Below, in pieces: positions 45,225 to 56,930 of a DNA stretch of 64,000 nucleotides (position 1 is its first letter; each line of letters begins with the position of its first letter). The translations under genes and the position numbers were made by a program. Source of the DNA: Oreohelix idahoensis. Its lineage: Eukaryota > Mollusca > Gastropoda > Stylommatophora > Oreohelicidae. The notes under the pieces are model-generated. The model saw only the letters and a list, made by a program, of their open reading frames with translations, did not search any database and was not told the origin of the DNA. The stretch covers positions 1-64,000 of the forward strand of contig JAMPIV010021234.1 in the NCBI GenBank assembly GCA_024509875.1, given 5' to 3'.

Positions 45225-46490
45225 ATGGCTACCTTAGAACATTTTATCAAGATAGGACACACCCTAGGAAAAGAAGGACAGGTTTTGGAAGATTTTGCTT
45301 TCACGCAATTGCGTGTGGCTGAAGAAAAAGAAGAAAAAAAAAGATTAGACGATATTGCTAGAGACGACAGGGCACGGGAGAAAGAAGAAAAAAAAAGATT
45401 AGACGATATTGCTAGAGACGACAGGGCACGGGAGAGAGAAGAAACACGGATGAGAGAAGAGAAAACACGGGAAAGAGAAACAAGATTAGCTGAATTGGAA
45501 CATGAACAAAAAATGGCAGCTATCGAGCTTGAGAAATTAAAACTTCAGCAACAAGATAACTTAAGGAATCTTGGAAATTCTGGGTCTGAGAAGAAGGACC
45601 AAACAGCTAATTTTAAGTTCCGGCTACCAAATTTTTCTCCAGGGGTAGATGACGTGTCATGCTTCCTACATCGTTTTGAGTCATTATGCATGGAATTTAA
45701 TATTCCAAGAGCATCATGGGCAATTCGTTTAGAATCCTACTTGACAGGGGACTCGTTAACAGCGGTATACACGTTGGACGAGGAAAATAAAAAGTATTAT
45801 GACGCAATCAGAACACTCTTGTTAAGAAAATATCATTTGGATGGGGAAGGCTATCGCCAACGTCTGAAGAAATTGATACCAGAAACTAACAAGGATTTCG
45901 GAGAATTCATCTCATCAATTAAGATGTGTTTCAATCGTTGCGTGGAACTGGCAAAAATTGATCGCACTTTCGAGGGATTAATGGATCTAGTGCTGAGGGA
46001 TAAGGTCTTATCATCTATAAGTCCAGAATTACTCGCCTACTTACACGAACGGAAGCCGGATTCTCTTACAATGATGGAATCGTTAGGGCGCCAATTTATG
46101 ACGGCACATCCGGGTAAGACAGTTGGTAACACTAATGTTAAGGAGGATCTACCTGTGTGCTCCGCTCGTCTCATGCAAACGAATAATATTAGGTCTCGAA
46201 CTCGAAGCGTCGATAGGAACTTCGATCGAAATACTAGATCATTTCGAGGGCGCTATAACTTTATGCGCCGCCAATCTCCACACCGGGGTGATTTCTACCG
46301 TTATTATGATAGTGAATCACCTCGATATAATGATAATCGAAACAATAACTATTGGCGTCGATACCAAAATGGAGGCAATAGAAATTATTATAGAGACCAA
46401 AACACTAATGCACCTAATTCTCAACATTGTCCCGGATGTACATGTTCCAAACATGTTAACAATCCACGAAATGGAAAAAAACAGGGGTAG
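45225..46490 (+). CDS. gag: Gag protein of the Gmr1-like element (421 codons)
   Basis: Structural protein that packages the element's RNA. It has an N-terminal hydrophobic lead (MATLEHFIKIGHTLGKEGQ), then a charged coiled coil to about residue 115. That coil includes an exact 18-residue tandem duplication (residues 34-51 and 52-69; 54 bp). A capsid-like part with SCAN-like features follows (residues about 130-290: VSCFLHRFESLCMEFNIPRA and ESYLTGDSLTAVYTL, then LRDKVLSSISPEL). The tail is Arg/Tyr/Asn-rich (RSRTRSVDRN, SFRGRYNFMRR) and probably binds RNA. No canonical CCHC knuckle is seen, only CPGCTCSKH near the end. The ATG at 45225 is the first of the frame. It ends at TAG 46488-46490, with pol open in the +1 frame. 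Confidence 0.92.
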   Translation: MATLEHFIKIGHTLGKEGQVLEDFAFTQLRVAEEKEEKKRLDDIARDDRAREKEEKKRLDDIARDDRAREREETRMREEKTRERETRLAELEHEQKMAAIELEKLKLQQQDNLRNLGNSGSEKKDQTANFKFRLPNFSPGVDDVSCFLHRFESLCMEFNIPRASWAIRLESYLTGDSLTAVYTLDEENKKYYDAIRTLLLRKYHLDGEGYRQRLKKLIPETNKDFGEFISSIKMCFNRCVELAKIDRTFEGLMDLVLRDKVLSSISPELLAYLHERKPDSLTMMESLGRQFMTAHPGKTVGNTNVKEDLPVCSARLMQTNNIRSRTRSVDRNFDRNTRSFRGRYNFMRRQSPHRGDFYRYYDSESPRYNDNRNNNYWRRYQNGGNRNYYRDQNTNAPNSQHCPGCTCSKHVNNPRNGKKQG

Positions 46491-49400
46491 AAACTTCCTT
46501 GGTAATGACTACTTCAGTCGTTCACGGAGTGTAGAACGCACATATGCGAATGCCTGTCAAGATAATAATCCTGACAGGGAAAACAAAGAAGACAATAATA
46601 CCAACCATGCTAATGCGTGCAGTGCAGACTTGCATAATGAGGTATGTTGCACGGAATGTGAGACTCTTTTTAAATCAGATGTAACTTCAAGATTGTTATG
46701 CGGGCATCCTTTACCTGCATTGGCAGTACATGATGGCAAAGGATCTTTGACTTTTAACAAAGGGTTTCTCAATAACAGACTTGTTTCAGTCTTGAGGGAT
46801 ACTGGATGTACTACTGTAGGTGTTAGAAAGTCATTGATTGATCCATCTTGTTTCACAGGTACTAAAGTTAAGTGTATAACCTTCGGGGGTACAGTAGAGT
46901 ACTATCCCATGGTGGATGTTTTTATTGATAAACCGTTTTTCACAGGAAAGGTTAGGGTTTGTATGCTCGATCATCCAATTTCGGATGTTGTTTTGGGGAA
47001 CATTACTGGCATAAAGGACTGCTCAAAACAGGACATCTCGGACTGGGAATGTCATCATATGATATCTACAAATGCTGTCAGTACTAGAGCACAACAAAAG
47101 GCCCAGACACATAGCGAAAATGAGATGAACAATGATGAAATGCAGCTTACCACGATAGGTAAAGAATCATTTAGCGCTGTACAAAAAAAAGATACCACAT
47201 TGAAAAAACTTTTTCATTTGGCAACGTCAGAAAATATTAAATGTACAAAAACATCGAGATATTGGTTCCAAATTAAAAATGATATCTTGATCCGGAACTT
47301 CGACAATTTCACAACAGTAAAGAAACAAATAATTGTGCCCACTCCTTATCGACCTTTAGTCTTGAGACATGCCCACGATGCAAATTGCGCAGGTCACATG
47401 GGTATCGCGAGAACAAAGTATAGGATTCTAGCTCATTTTTACTGGCCATGCATTAATAAGGACATTAAAATATTTTGTCGCTCGTGTGTTACATGTCAAC
47501 GAGTGGCACGTAAGGGGGCTTACCATATGGCACCTATTCAGGCAGCAGATGTTTCTGTGCGCCCCTTTTCTAAAATGGCAGTCGATATTATTGGTCCTCT
47601 GTCAGTCGCATCGGCCAGAGGCCACAAATATGTCCTAACGTGCATTGACATGTGCACAAGGTGGCCGGAAGCTATTTCTTTGAAGAATATTGCGACTAAA
47701 GACGTAGCTGATGCACTTTTTCTTATTTTTTGTCGCTTAGGATTTCCAGAGGAGATATTGTCTGATAGAGGTACTCAATTTGTATCTGAGGCAATGTCTA
47801 AGGTAATGAGCTTATTTTCGATTGAAAGATCTCTGAGTTCAATTTACCATCCGATGTCAAATGGCATGGTAGAGCGTCTAAATTCTACATTAAAACAACT
47901 GCTAGGAAAAGTATCTGACAAGCATCCTCAGGATTGGGATAGATTACTGCCAGCAGTACTGTTTGCTTATCGGGAGGTGCCGAATGAGCAAACAGGATTT
48001 TCACCATTTGAATTGATTTATGGGGCAAAACCTCGACGACCCATGTCCATTTTCAAACAATTACTGCTGGGGTTGGAGAAAGATCCAGAGGTGAAATCTT
48101 CATATCAGTACGTAGTAGATCTTAGAGAGAGACTAATCGACGCATGTCAGTTCGCAACGGAATCATCGGAGTTAGCAAAAGAAAAAGCACGTTCATTTTA
48201 CAATCAACATAGAAAGTTACGAACATTAGCTCCTGGAGATGAAGTCTATGTGCTATTACCACAAAGGGAAAATCGTTTATTAATCTCGTGGAGTGGCCCG
48301 TACAGGGTGATCTCTAAAAGAACAGATGTGGATTATGTCATTGAGGTAAAAGGGAAAAATAAAACATTCCACAAAAATATGCTTCAAAAATTTCACTCAA
48401 GACCTGATAATTTACAATTAGTCTTTGATTCTGTCCTGGAACCTACAGGTCATCTTGCTTCTATCGCGGTTATTAACGAAGAACAAACATCTTTCAATGA
48501 TGTTCCTTTATATTTACCACTCATTCCTCTTCAACCTACAGAGTCCTGGAAAGATGTGTCCATATGCACTGAACTTTCTTGTAATCGTCAAGATGAAGTC
48601 CGAAGTCTCTTACAGTCTTTTCCAGATGTACTTACTGACATTCCTGGACGAACAAATATCATTTCTCATTCTATTAAACTTAGAGATGATAACCCTATCA
48701 GACTACGACCATATCCAATTCCATTGCACTTTCGTGATCAAGTGGAAAAAGAACTTGACGACATGCTCCAGCTTAACATCATATCTCCTTCTAATTCACT
48801 CTACGCTTTTCCAATGGTCGTCATTAGGAAGAAGGATAAATCAGTTCGAATTTGCATAGACTTTCGGCGACTTAACAGTATTACAATTACTGATGCTGAG
48901 CCCATGCCGGTGCTGGAAGACTTACTGTCCCAACTTTCTGAGTCTACTTATTTCAGTAAATTGGATTTGTCAAAAGGGTGTTGGCAAATTCCACTCACAG
49001 AAGAGTCAAAACCTTTCACAGCTTTTTCCACATCTAGAGGGTTGTTTCAGTGGAACTACATGTGCTTTGGTCTGGTGAATGCACCAGCTACTTTTGTGCG
49101 TATGATGAGGATGATTTTGTCCAATAGATCTGATGTCATCACCTACATTGATGATATATGTCTCTTTCACAATTCATGGGTGGAACATATTGCTGGTCTC
49201 AGGTCATTGCTCCAAACTCTACGTTTACATAATCTCACAGCAAAACCCTCCAAAATTCAGATAGGATTTCAAGAAATTACCTTTTTAGGACACAGAGTCG
49301 GTCACGGCTGTCTGAAACCTGAGGATACTACTGTGTCACGTATCCTTAACCTTTCTAGACCGACAACAAAGAAGCAAGTTCGCAGTCTTCTTGGTTTGGT

Positions 49401-49956
49401 GAATTTCTATCATAAGTTTATACCAAATTTTTCGTCCATCACGTCAGTTCTATCCTCTTTAACTAGAAGGGGCTCTCCTAGTAAAATCCTATGGAATGAA
49501 CATTGCGACAGAGCATTACACCACATTAAAATTGGTTTTTCTAACGCACCTATTTTAAGATTGCCTAACATGCGTTTACCATTAATTCTCAGGACTAACG
49601 CATCTTCGGAAGGAATTGGTGGGTGCCTGATGCAAGACTTTCACGGAGCTATTCATCCAGTTTTATATGTTAGCCGAAAACTGAGTGCGACAGAATCCAG
49701 GTACCCCGCCATTGAAAGGGAATTGCTGGGTTTGGTATGGTTTATGACCAAGCTTCAGCGCTACTTACTGGGTGCACAATTTGTCCTGCAAACTGACCAC
49801 AATGCACTGACATATTTGCAAACTGCCAAGTTCCCAAATCAGCATGTAGCCAGATATGCTCTCCTTCTACAATCTTATGATTATAAGATTTTTCCTGTAA
49901 CAGGTAGCAGGAATGTTTTGGCTGACACATTATCCAGATGTGTTATACATGATTAG
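46123..49956 (+). CDS. pol: Pol polyprotein: protease, integrase, reverse transcriptase, RNase H
   Basis: Open frame of 1277 codons, +1 relative to gag and overlapping its last 368 nt; the first codons are not a true start, so a frameshift or similar event is implied. Residues numbered from 46123. Protease: LRDTGCTTVG, active Asp 226. Integrase: zinc-binding H418, H425, C455, C458; core Asp 488 (MAVDIIGPL), Asp 548 (LSDRGTQF), Glu 584 (GMVERLNS), giving DD35E. Reverse transcriptase: CIDFRRLNSI, LDLSKGCWQIPL, catalytic YIDD 1008-1011. RNase H: Glu 1198 and Asp 1225 (TDHNAL) are present, but the usual first Asp (TDAS) is Asn 1159 (TNAS). No internal stop occurs. Integrase precedes RT, unlike typical Ty3/Gypsy pol. 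Confidence 0.95.
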   Translation: MVTLMLRRIYLCAPLVSCKRIILGLELEASIGTSIEILDHFEGAITLCAANLHTGVISTVIMIVNHLDIMIIETITIGVDTKMEAIEIIIETKTLMHLILNIVPDVHVPNMLTIHEMEKNRGRNFLGNDYFSRSRSVERTYANACQDNNPDRENKEDNNTNHANACSADLHNEVCCTECETLFKSDVTSRLLCGHPLPALAVHDGKGSLTFNKGFLNNRLVSVLRDTGCTTVGVRKSLIDPSCFTGTKVKCITFGGTVEYYPMVDVFIDKPFFTGKVRVCMLDHPISDVVLGNITGIKDCSKQDISDWECHHMISTNAVSTRAQQKAQTHSENEMNNDEMQLTTIGKESFSAVQKKDTTLKKLFHLATSENIKCTKTSRYWFQIKNDILIRNFDNFTTVKKQIIVPTPYRPLVLRHAHDANCAGHMGIARTKYRILAHFYWPCINKDIKIFCRSCVTCQRVARKGAYHMAPIQAADVSVRPFSKMAVDIIGPLSVASARGHKYVLTCIDMCTRWPEAISLKNIATKDVADALFLIFCRLGFPEEILSDRGTQFVSEAMSKVMSLFSIERSLSSIYHPMSNGMVERLNSTLKQLLGKVSDKHPQDWDRLLPAVLFAYREVPNEQTGFSPFELIYGAKPRRPMSIFKQLLLGLEKDPEVKSSYQYVVDLRERLIDACQFATESSELAKEKARSFYNQHRKLRTLAPGDEVYVLLPQRENRLLISWSGPYRVISKRTDVDYVIEVKGKNKTFHKNMLQKFHSRPDNLQLVFDSVLEPTGHLASIAVINEEQTSFNDVPLYLPLIPLQPTESWKDVSICTELSCNRQDEVRSLLQSFPDVLTDIPGRTNIISHSIKLRDDNPIRLRPYPIPLHFRDQVEKELDDMLQLNIISPSNSLYAFPMVVIRKKDKSVRICIDFRRLNSITITDAEPMPVLEDLLSQLSESTYFSKLDLSKGCWQIPLTEESKPFTAFSTSRGLFQWNYMCFGLVNAPATFVRMMRMILSNRSDVITYIDDICLFHNSWVEHIAGLRSLLQTLRLHNLTAKPSKIQIGFQEITFLGHRVGHGCLKPEDTTVSRILNLSRPTTKKQVRSLLGLVNFYHKFIPNFSSITSVLSSLTRRGSPSKILWNEHCDRALHHIKIGFSNAPILRLPNMRLPLILRTNASSEGIGGCLMQDFHGAIHPVLYVSRKLSATESRYPAIERELLGLVWFMTKLQRYLLGAQFVLQTDHNALTYLQTAKFPNQHVARYALLLQSYDYKIFPVTGSRNVLADTLSRCVIHD

Positions 49957-50345
49957 GACAGTAACGTGACATGAACATAATACACAGAGTGATAGTTACA
50001 CTGAGTGCATACTTATGAAACTAACTATTTCCGACCTATGCTAATGGTGAAACTCGTGATTACTGCAAGAACATTTAGTTTCATTCATGGATTTTCTCTA
50101 TTTACTTACAGAAGAACATTTTAGTAAATTAGTGAACTGTATTGATAATTTTTTTTTCAATATATTGCATTACATCCACTACTACACTTAGGTTATTATT
50201 TACATAATGTGTTTATTATTATTATTATTATTGACTTTAGTCATTAACATAACTATATATATTATATAACATGACTTAAATGGTCATGAGAGAGTTCCAA
50301 CATACATTGTTGGCCACCCTTCTTCGAAAACCGGTAGTTTTCTCT

Positions 50346-50369
50346 TGAGGGGGGGGGGGGGGGTAATAA
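50346..50369 (+). promoter_or_regulatory. Polypurine tract (G-rich)
   Basis: tgagg plus a run of about fourteen G, then gtaataa, lies directly before the 3' LTR. This is the expected site for plus-strand priming. The length of the G run is unusual and may also be prone to sequencing error. Confidence 0.7.
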
Positions 50370-51042
50370 TGTTACACATCTTTTTGTGCACCTCAATGTT
50401 TCATTATTTTGAAACGCTGCGGTGTTCAACTAGAGTGTCACGGGAATAGATTGTGAACTGAGTTGACTGTGTGTGTGGGTATGTTTGTGAGTGTGATCTA
50501 GGTTAAGTCCGTGGGAAGAATGTAGGTCGTGAATGGAGGGAAACTGTCGGGTGATGTCGGGCAGTGAGTGAATGCGTGTAAAGGGGAGATAACTTACAGA
50601 GCAGTGTATTCAGCCAGAATGGCTAAGTGGGATGTGTAGTTTCTTGGATTATATTCTATGTCTGCTGTATGATTCTACTTCATGAGGAATTAGCAATGTG
50701 TGTGATTGCTAGATGAAATATTTATTGAAAGGAAGTATATTTTGAGCTCTACTTGATTCATTCATGATTTCCATAATGTTGTGTAAAACGACTCCCGTGG
50801 GGGGACAAGACGAACAGAACAGTTCGCTTCTTTAATTATATATTGACTGCATAGGTCCTATGTGTGGACACTATTCAAGTGTGTTAACTTGATAAACATC
50901 TATTATATTGGAGTAATGTATCGACAATAAAGTTTGTATTGTATCTGTCATTGGAGCAGTTACTTGATGATTTACTGTTGGCGTTACACCTACTAGACGT
51001 ATGCTTGGATAATTTAATGAACATACCATTGAGAACGCCACA
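50370..51042 (+). repeat. 3' LTR of the Gmr1-like element
   Basis: 673 bp. Visible differences from the 5' LTR include cgtt/catt near the start, ccgg/ccag, cacg/catg and tacatt/tatatt. Followed by atgtt. Confidence 0.95.
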
Positions 51043-51780
51043 ATGTTCTTCGGTGTTCTATCCATCTCTGGCGACTTCTTCTCATCTCTTGCTCCACTGA
51101 CACGTCTGATTCTTGTCATCAGTTCCACATTTGTGTTCTTATCATACCACTTTGATCCTTCTATTCTACGCAAGAGCTGATTAAAAGTTAAAATTTTTAT
51201 ATTTTAAAATACTTAAACGTCAGATGGCTAATAAATTACAGCACTTGTAAAACAAGTAGCTGCCGAAACTGCTGCTTCAACCTTGCTTCTGGATACACAT
51301 AAGTCCCCAGCTGATTTAATTCAGCGAAATCTTACTTTAGTAGCTCTGTTTTAAGTGTATTTAACATGACTGAGACATACGGGTGCGCACATTCAAGATG
51401 ATTAAATCAACTTTAAATGTGTATATACACAAATAACAAATATAATAATTAATTATGTTTAACACTTTAAAAAAATTAATAATTCTTTAAAAATAAGTAA
51501 TCATCACAGGTTGATGTTATGAATTTGGAGGAAATGGTCTGACAGTTCACTTGGCAGCTTTTATGTTGCTGATGTTTGGTTCTTTGCAGATAGATGACTG
51601 GTTCAATCGTCATTGGTCAAGTGTGAAAGTTGTGACACGTTCCAAGACGTTTCAGGGAGTAATCACAAAGCTGGTCCAGCGTCTCTAAGACCCGTCTGAT
51701 GATGGTGTCTAGCGTCGACTTCAGGCCACTTATACTCTCACTTGTTCCAGAGATAGTACCCTCAATTGGTACCACAGACT

Positions 51781-53561
<1,781 letters not shown>

Positions 53562-54616
53562 CACAGACTTCTGGCTCAGAGAAATAGTTAAGGTAGCTTG
53601 TTTAAGATGCCTCTTCCACGTGTTCTTGGGTGTTACTTTACAATAAGATCCCACTCTGACTTCGTGTTCAGATTCCTAGGATTCCTGTTTTCCGTTTTAA
53701 TAAAGGTAGAGTTTTCCTGGGATATAAGTCCTCAAGATGCTCGAACAAGGTCCGATCCGATAACTGGAATTCTGATCCTATGCTTTACTCTGGCTGTCTG
53801 GCTGGTCTCTTGACGAGTTGAATTTCACAGTGCTTTCAACCGACGAAAGTGTCAGGTTATATTACAACTTTCGTCCCACGCACGTTGTTGTTTACTATTA
53901 GACCAGGCTCCAAACGGAAATGTTGTTTTGTTTTTATCTCGAATGCAGGCCAATAGTTTCAATCATGCGTGTTATGATGGGGTTTATTCAAAAATTTCCT
54001 CGTAGGAAATTTCTGCGTGTTATTTAAAGGTCACTTTCCAAATATGGAATCGTTATATCCGTTTATTTGCGGCAATGATTGCAACTACAACTCCCTCCAT
54101 TATCACAAATAATGTCTTCATAAAAATTATGTCCGAAAGCTATTACAACATTCCGTCTTTCAGGTGCGTGTCTGTAATATGTCTGCAGACGGATAATTTA
54201 TCTCCCCGTACTTGTGAAAACACCTACCCTCGTTTGACCATCTGGGCTTTTGCTCTTCACGACAGTAAGTAGAAGGTCACACTAGCCATATCAGCGATAA
54301 GCACGCTCGCTTGGCCATTTTCGTGTAAATCCGGCGGACAATGTCTGGTACACGAGAATTTTACCAACAGGACTGTCGGTCAAGATTGCATCATCCGTCT
54401 ACTCTTTCAGCAGGGATGAACAGGTAAACAGACATGACGAATTATTACAGTAAGAAGTGCGAACAATGACTCGAAAATACCAATTACCTGTCGGAAGGTA
54501 GAGGAAGAAAATGTGTCGACCATTGAACAGTGCACAAAATTCGCACGCCCCATAAAGGTAGCTAAATACTGCCGGAGCGGACAAGAGATCGACCCAAATT
54601 ATGTGACAACCTAGTA

Positions 54617-54778
54617 ACGCCCCGCTCCAGTCTACTCAGTGGTAAATGTAAACCTGACTCTGCTCTAAAGTTAGTGAACGCAAAGGCAACTAGGAATGGA
54701 ACTAGTCATCCCAACTCATTAAGCTCAGACCTAGTATCGTCAAGTCGATAAGACTTCACGTCCCAATGACAGTATTAG
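54617..54778 (+). mobile_element. SINE-C fragment
   Basis: cgctccagtctactcagtgg, taaatgtaaacctgactctg, ggaactagtcatccc and cagacctagtatcgtcaagt match the SINE-C body. The head is absent. Confidence 0.65.
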
Positions 54779-54887
54779 TTATAGGCAAATCTTTCTGTTA
54801 TAATACCTAAAATACTTACATAACACATACAAGAGGATGAACCCGTCGTGTATACAACTAGCGCTCTACAGGAACAATTAAAATGTA

Positions 54888-56409
54888 TACTGAAGCACAT
54901 TAAAAACGCACCACTATTATATATACTGATGCCGAGAAGCTGGAAAAAAAAAGTGTGGGAATGGATTTTCCCCGTGTTTTTTATGACGTAGAGAGCGAAT
55001 GGCTGCTGGAATGGAATGTGCATGATTCAACCCACGGGTTTGTGTACAGACTACATGAAAACAATGAAAGTTACACGTGCAACACGATTCCCAACAGCTA
55101 TGACCCTGAAAATGTGTACGCGTTGTTGCAGTATACTCGGTATAAAAAGGCCGTTGAGACAAAACACCCAGTACATGTGCTTGAAATGCCACGATTATCT
55201 GAAAACGACCGCCAACGAGCCATTGGTATGTTGAAGACCGGAATGAGCTCGCGGGCCATTGCCAGAAGGATGAATTGCCACCACAGCACTATTGTACGTC
55301 TCAATGAACGTTACAGAACCAGTGGCAGTGCCCGGGATAGACTTCGGAGTGGCCAACCACGAGTTACTACCCCTGAGCAAGATCGTCATATTGTGGTGAG
55401 TCACCTAAGGAATCGTTCTCTCCCGGCAAGTCAAACAGCAAGAGCAATAGTGGGTAGACGTGGGCAAGTCTCTCGAAAGACATTCATACGACGACTCAGA
55501 GATACAGGCCTTACTGCAAGACGACCTTATGTTGGGCCAAACTTGACTCACAGACATCGTCAGCAGCGCCTGCAATGGGCAGAGCAACATGTAAGATGGA
55601 CTAGACTGCAGTGGAATGCTGTCCTATTCACAGACGAGAGCAGATTCAACATATCCATTGCTGATGGACGTATGCGGATTTGGCGACGGTGTGGAGAGCG
55701 CTTTGCAGATTGCTGTGTTCGTCAGCACAACCGATTTGGAGGGGGCAGTATTCACATTTGGGGAGGATTCAGTTTTCACCATCGCTTGCCTCTTCACGTC
55801 TTCCGTGGAAATGTTAATGCTGTGACATATCGAGATGAGGTTCTGGATGCATTGATTGCTCCTGCGTTCACAAAATATCCAGCAGGATAACGCACGGGCG
55901 CACACCGCATGCATTACGCAGCAATATCTACAGCAGCAGAACATTGTGACGATTGATTGGCCTGCCCTATCACCAGACATGTCCCCTATAGAACATCTGT
56001 GGGACGAGCTTGGACGCAGAGTCTACAGGCAAGGTTCTCCAGCTAATCTGCAACAGCTCGAAGCTGCTCTTACACGTGAATGGGACTTGATTCCCCGGAA
56101 TTTCCTTCAGAGACTTGTGCGTTCCATGCGGAGCCGCTGCCAAGCTTGTTTGCAAGCACACGGTGGACATACCAGATACTGAGGATAGTGTGAATGAATT
56201 TTTTTATTGGTTGCATTTTTTGTTTTCTCCCTTGCCTGCACAGAATGCAATGAATTTCATAACAATCAAATGTACAAATTAATGACCAGCATGGATTCAT
56301 AGGAAAATGAATAAAGATTCCAAATATGTAAACTTGTAAACACTTATATTTATATTTCACACTCTGTTCCTGGATTATACAGGTTGTGCGTTGTTAATGT
56401 GCTTCAGTA
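54888..56409 (+). mobile_element. Tc1-like DNA transposon, 1522 bp
   Basis: Terminal inverted repeats of about 27 bp: tactgaagcacattaa(a/c)aacgcac at the left, and its complement ending cttcagta at the right. TA flanks both ends (54886-54887 and 56410-56411). It contains one transposase gene broken by a frameshift. Tc1/mariner elements move by cut-and-paste into TA sites. Confidence 0.95.
55186..56182 (+). pseudogene. Tc1-like DD34E transposase, frameshifted
   Basis: The likely start is ATG 55186 (MPRLSENDRQRAIGMLK), because the upstream open frame has no transposase character. N-terminal paired-like helix-turn-helix domains (SSRAIARRMNCHHSTIVRLN, ARAIVGRRGQVSRKTFIRRL) bind the terminal repeats. 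First catalytic Asp is in LFTDESRF (codon 55633), second in QQDNARAH (codon 55886), Glu in SPIEHLWDELGRR, with 34 residues between the last two (DD34E). Between 55850 and 55886 the frame shifts by one and some residues expected before QQDN are missing; the first frame stops at 55888. Otherwise the length is near the usual 340 residues. Inactive as read. Confidence 0.93.
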
Positions 56410-56411
56410 TA

Positions 56412-56699
56412 TAACCTTTGACATTTGCCGAGGGAGACTAAGCAGCTATGGATTTACCTGGCGTGTAGGGATGTCAGTTCTGATCAACAATAACAATAAA
56501 ATGCTTATCATTTCTATATTATTTAAAATCAGTAATAAATACATACACATTTTTTAAAGATTGTGTGCGGGCACAAGCAGACCAAGCGCTTATGGATTCC
56601 GACGCAATATTAAATTCTCCATTCATAACTTTATCGTCGACTTTTATTTTTTTCGCTTTTCGTGGAGCAAGGCGCCGCCACTGTAGCTAACCCCCTACG
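56412..56699. other. Unassigned DNA
   Basis: Nothing recognised. Confidence 0.4.
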
Positions 56700-56930
56700 T
56701 AAGAAGCCTGCACCATTTATTTACTCTTGCAGGAGGGGTTTATATAGCAACGTATCCCCACGATGAGGTTGCCAACCCAATGCCCAACTTCATGTTAGTC
56801 TCTCCTTATGACATGCCTGAGGGTGCAGGTAGTACTATTTTTTCTATGTCTCCTCAGAGACTCCCGGAAACAGCCCGAAGCACAAGAGTCTCGTTTTGAC
56901 TTTACTCCCACAGATGAGAATCTGGGGGCG
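56700..56930 (+). mobile_element. SINE-E-like element
   Basis: ttagtctctccttatgacat, gcctgagggtgcaggtagta, ctattttttctatg and cctcagagactcccggaaac parallel the blocks at 9.96, 11.1 and 42.75 kb. Confidence 0.45.

Larger units (their letters stand above)
43172..51042 (+). mobile_element. Gmr1-like Ty3/Gypsy LTR retrotransposon, nearly intact
   Basis: 7871 bp: LTR 43172-43844, leader, gag 45225-46490, pol overlapping it to 49956, polypurine tract, LTR 50370-51042. Both LTRs are exactly 673 bp, begin tgttacacatc and end gaacgccaca; I count about four differences (over 99% identity), so the insertion is young. The target duplication atgtt is at 43167-43171 and 51043-51047. Pol domain order is protease, integrase, reverse transcriptase, RNase H. 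Ty3/Gypsy elements normally have integrase last; integrase before RT is the hallmark of the Gmr1 group, named from cod. Membership of that clade is inferred from order and sequence character, not from a tree. Confidence 0.93.
43035..51177 (-). mobile_element. LINE-B relic, split by the Gmr1-like element
   Basis: Minus-strand LINE-B 3' sequence (aaaggagcatagcccttcag at 43047) runs to 43171 and resumes at 51043-51177 (atgttcttcggtgttctatc, then gattcttgtcatcagttcca). The two halves join across the inserted element's 5-bp duplication atgtt. Confidence 0.8.

Noticed and set aside
49742..49930. Frames on the opposite strand or shifted within gag/pol, for example 46557-46856, 48425-48859 and 49742-49930
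   Set aside because: Shadows of the pol frame, without motifs of their own.
54955..55185. Transposase N-terminal extension starting at 54955
   Set aside because: The upstream part begins at GTG, overlaps the region next to the terminal repeat and lacks transposase character. The ATG at 55186 fits the family length.
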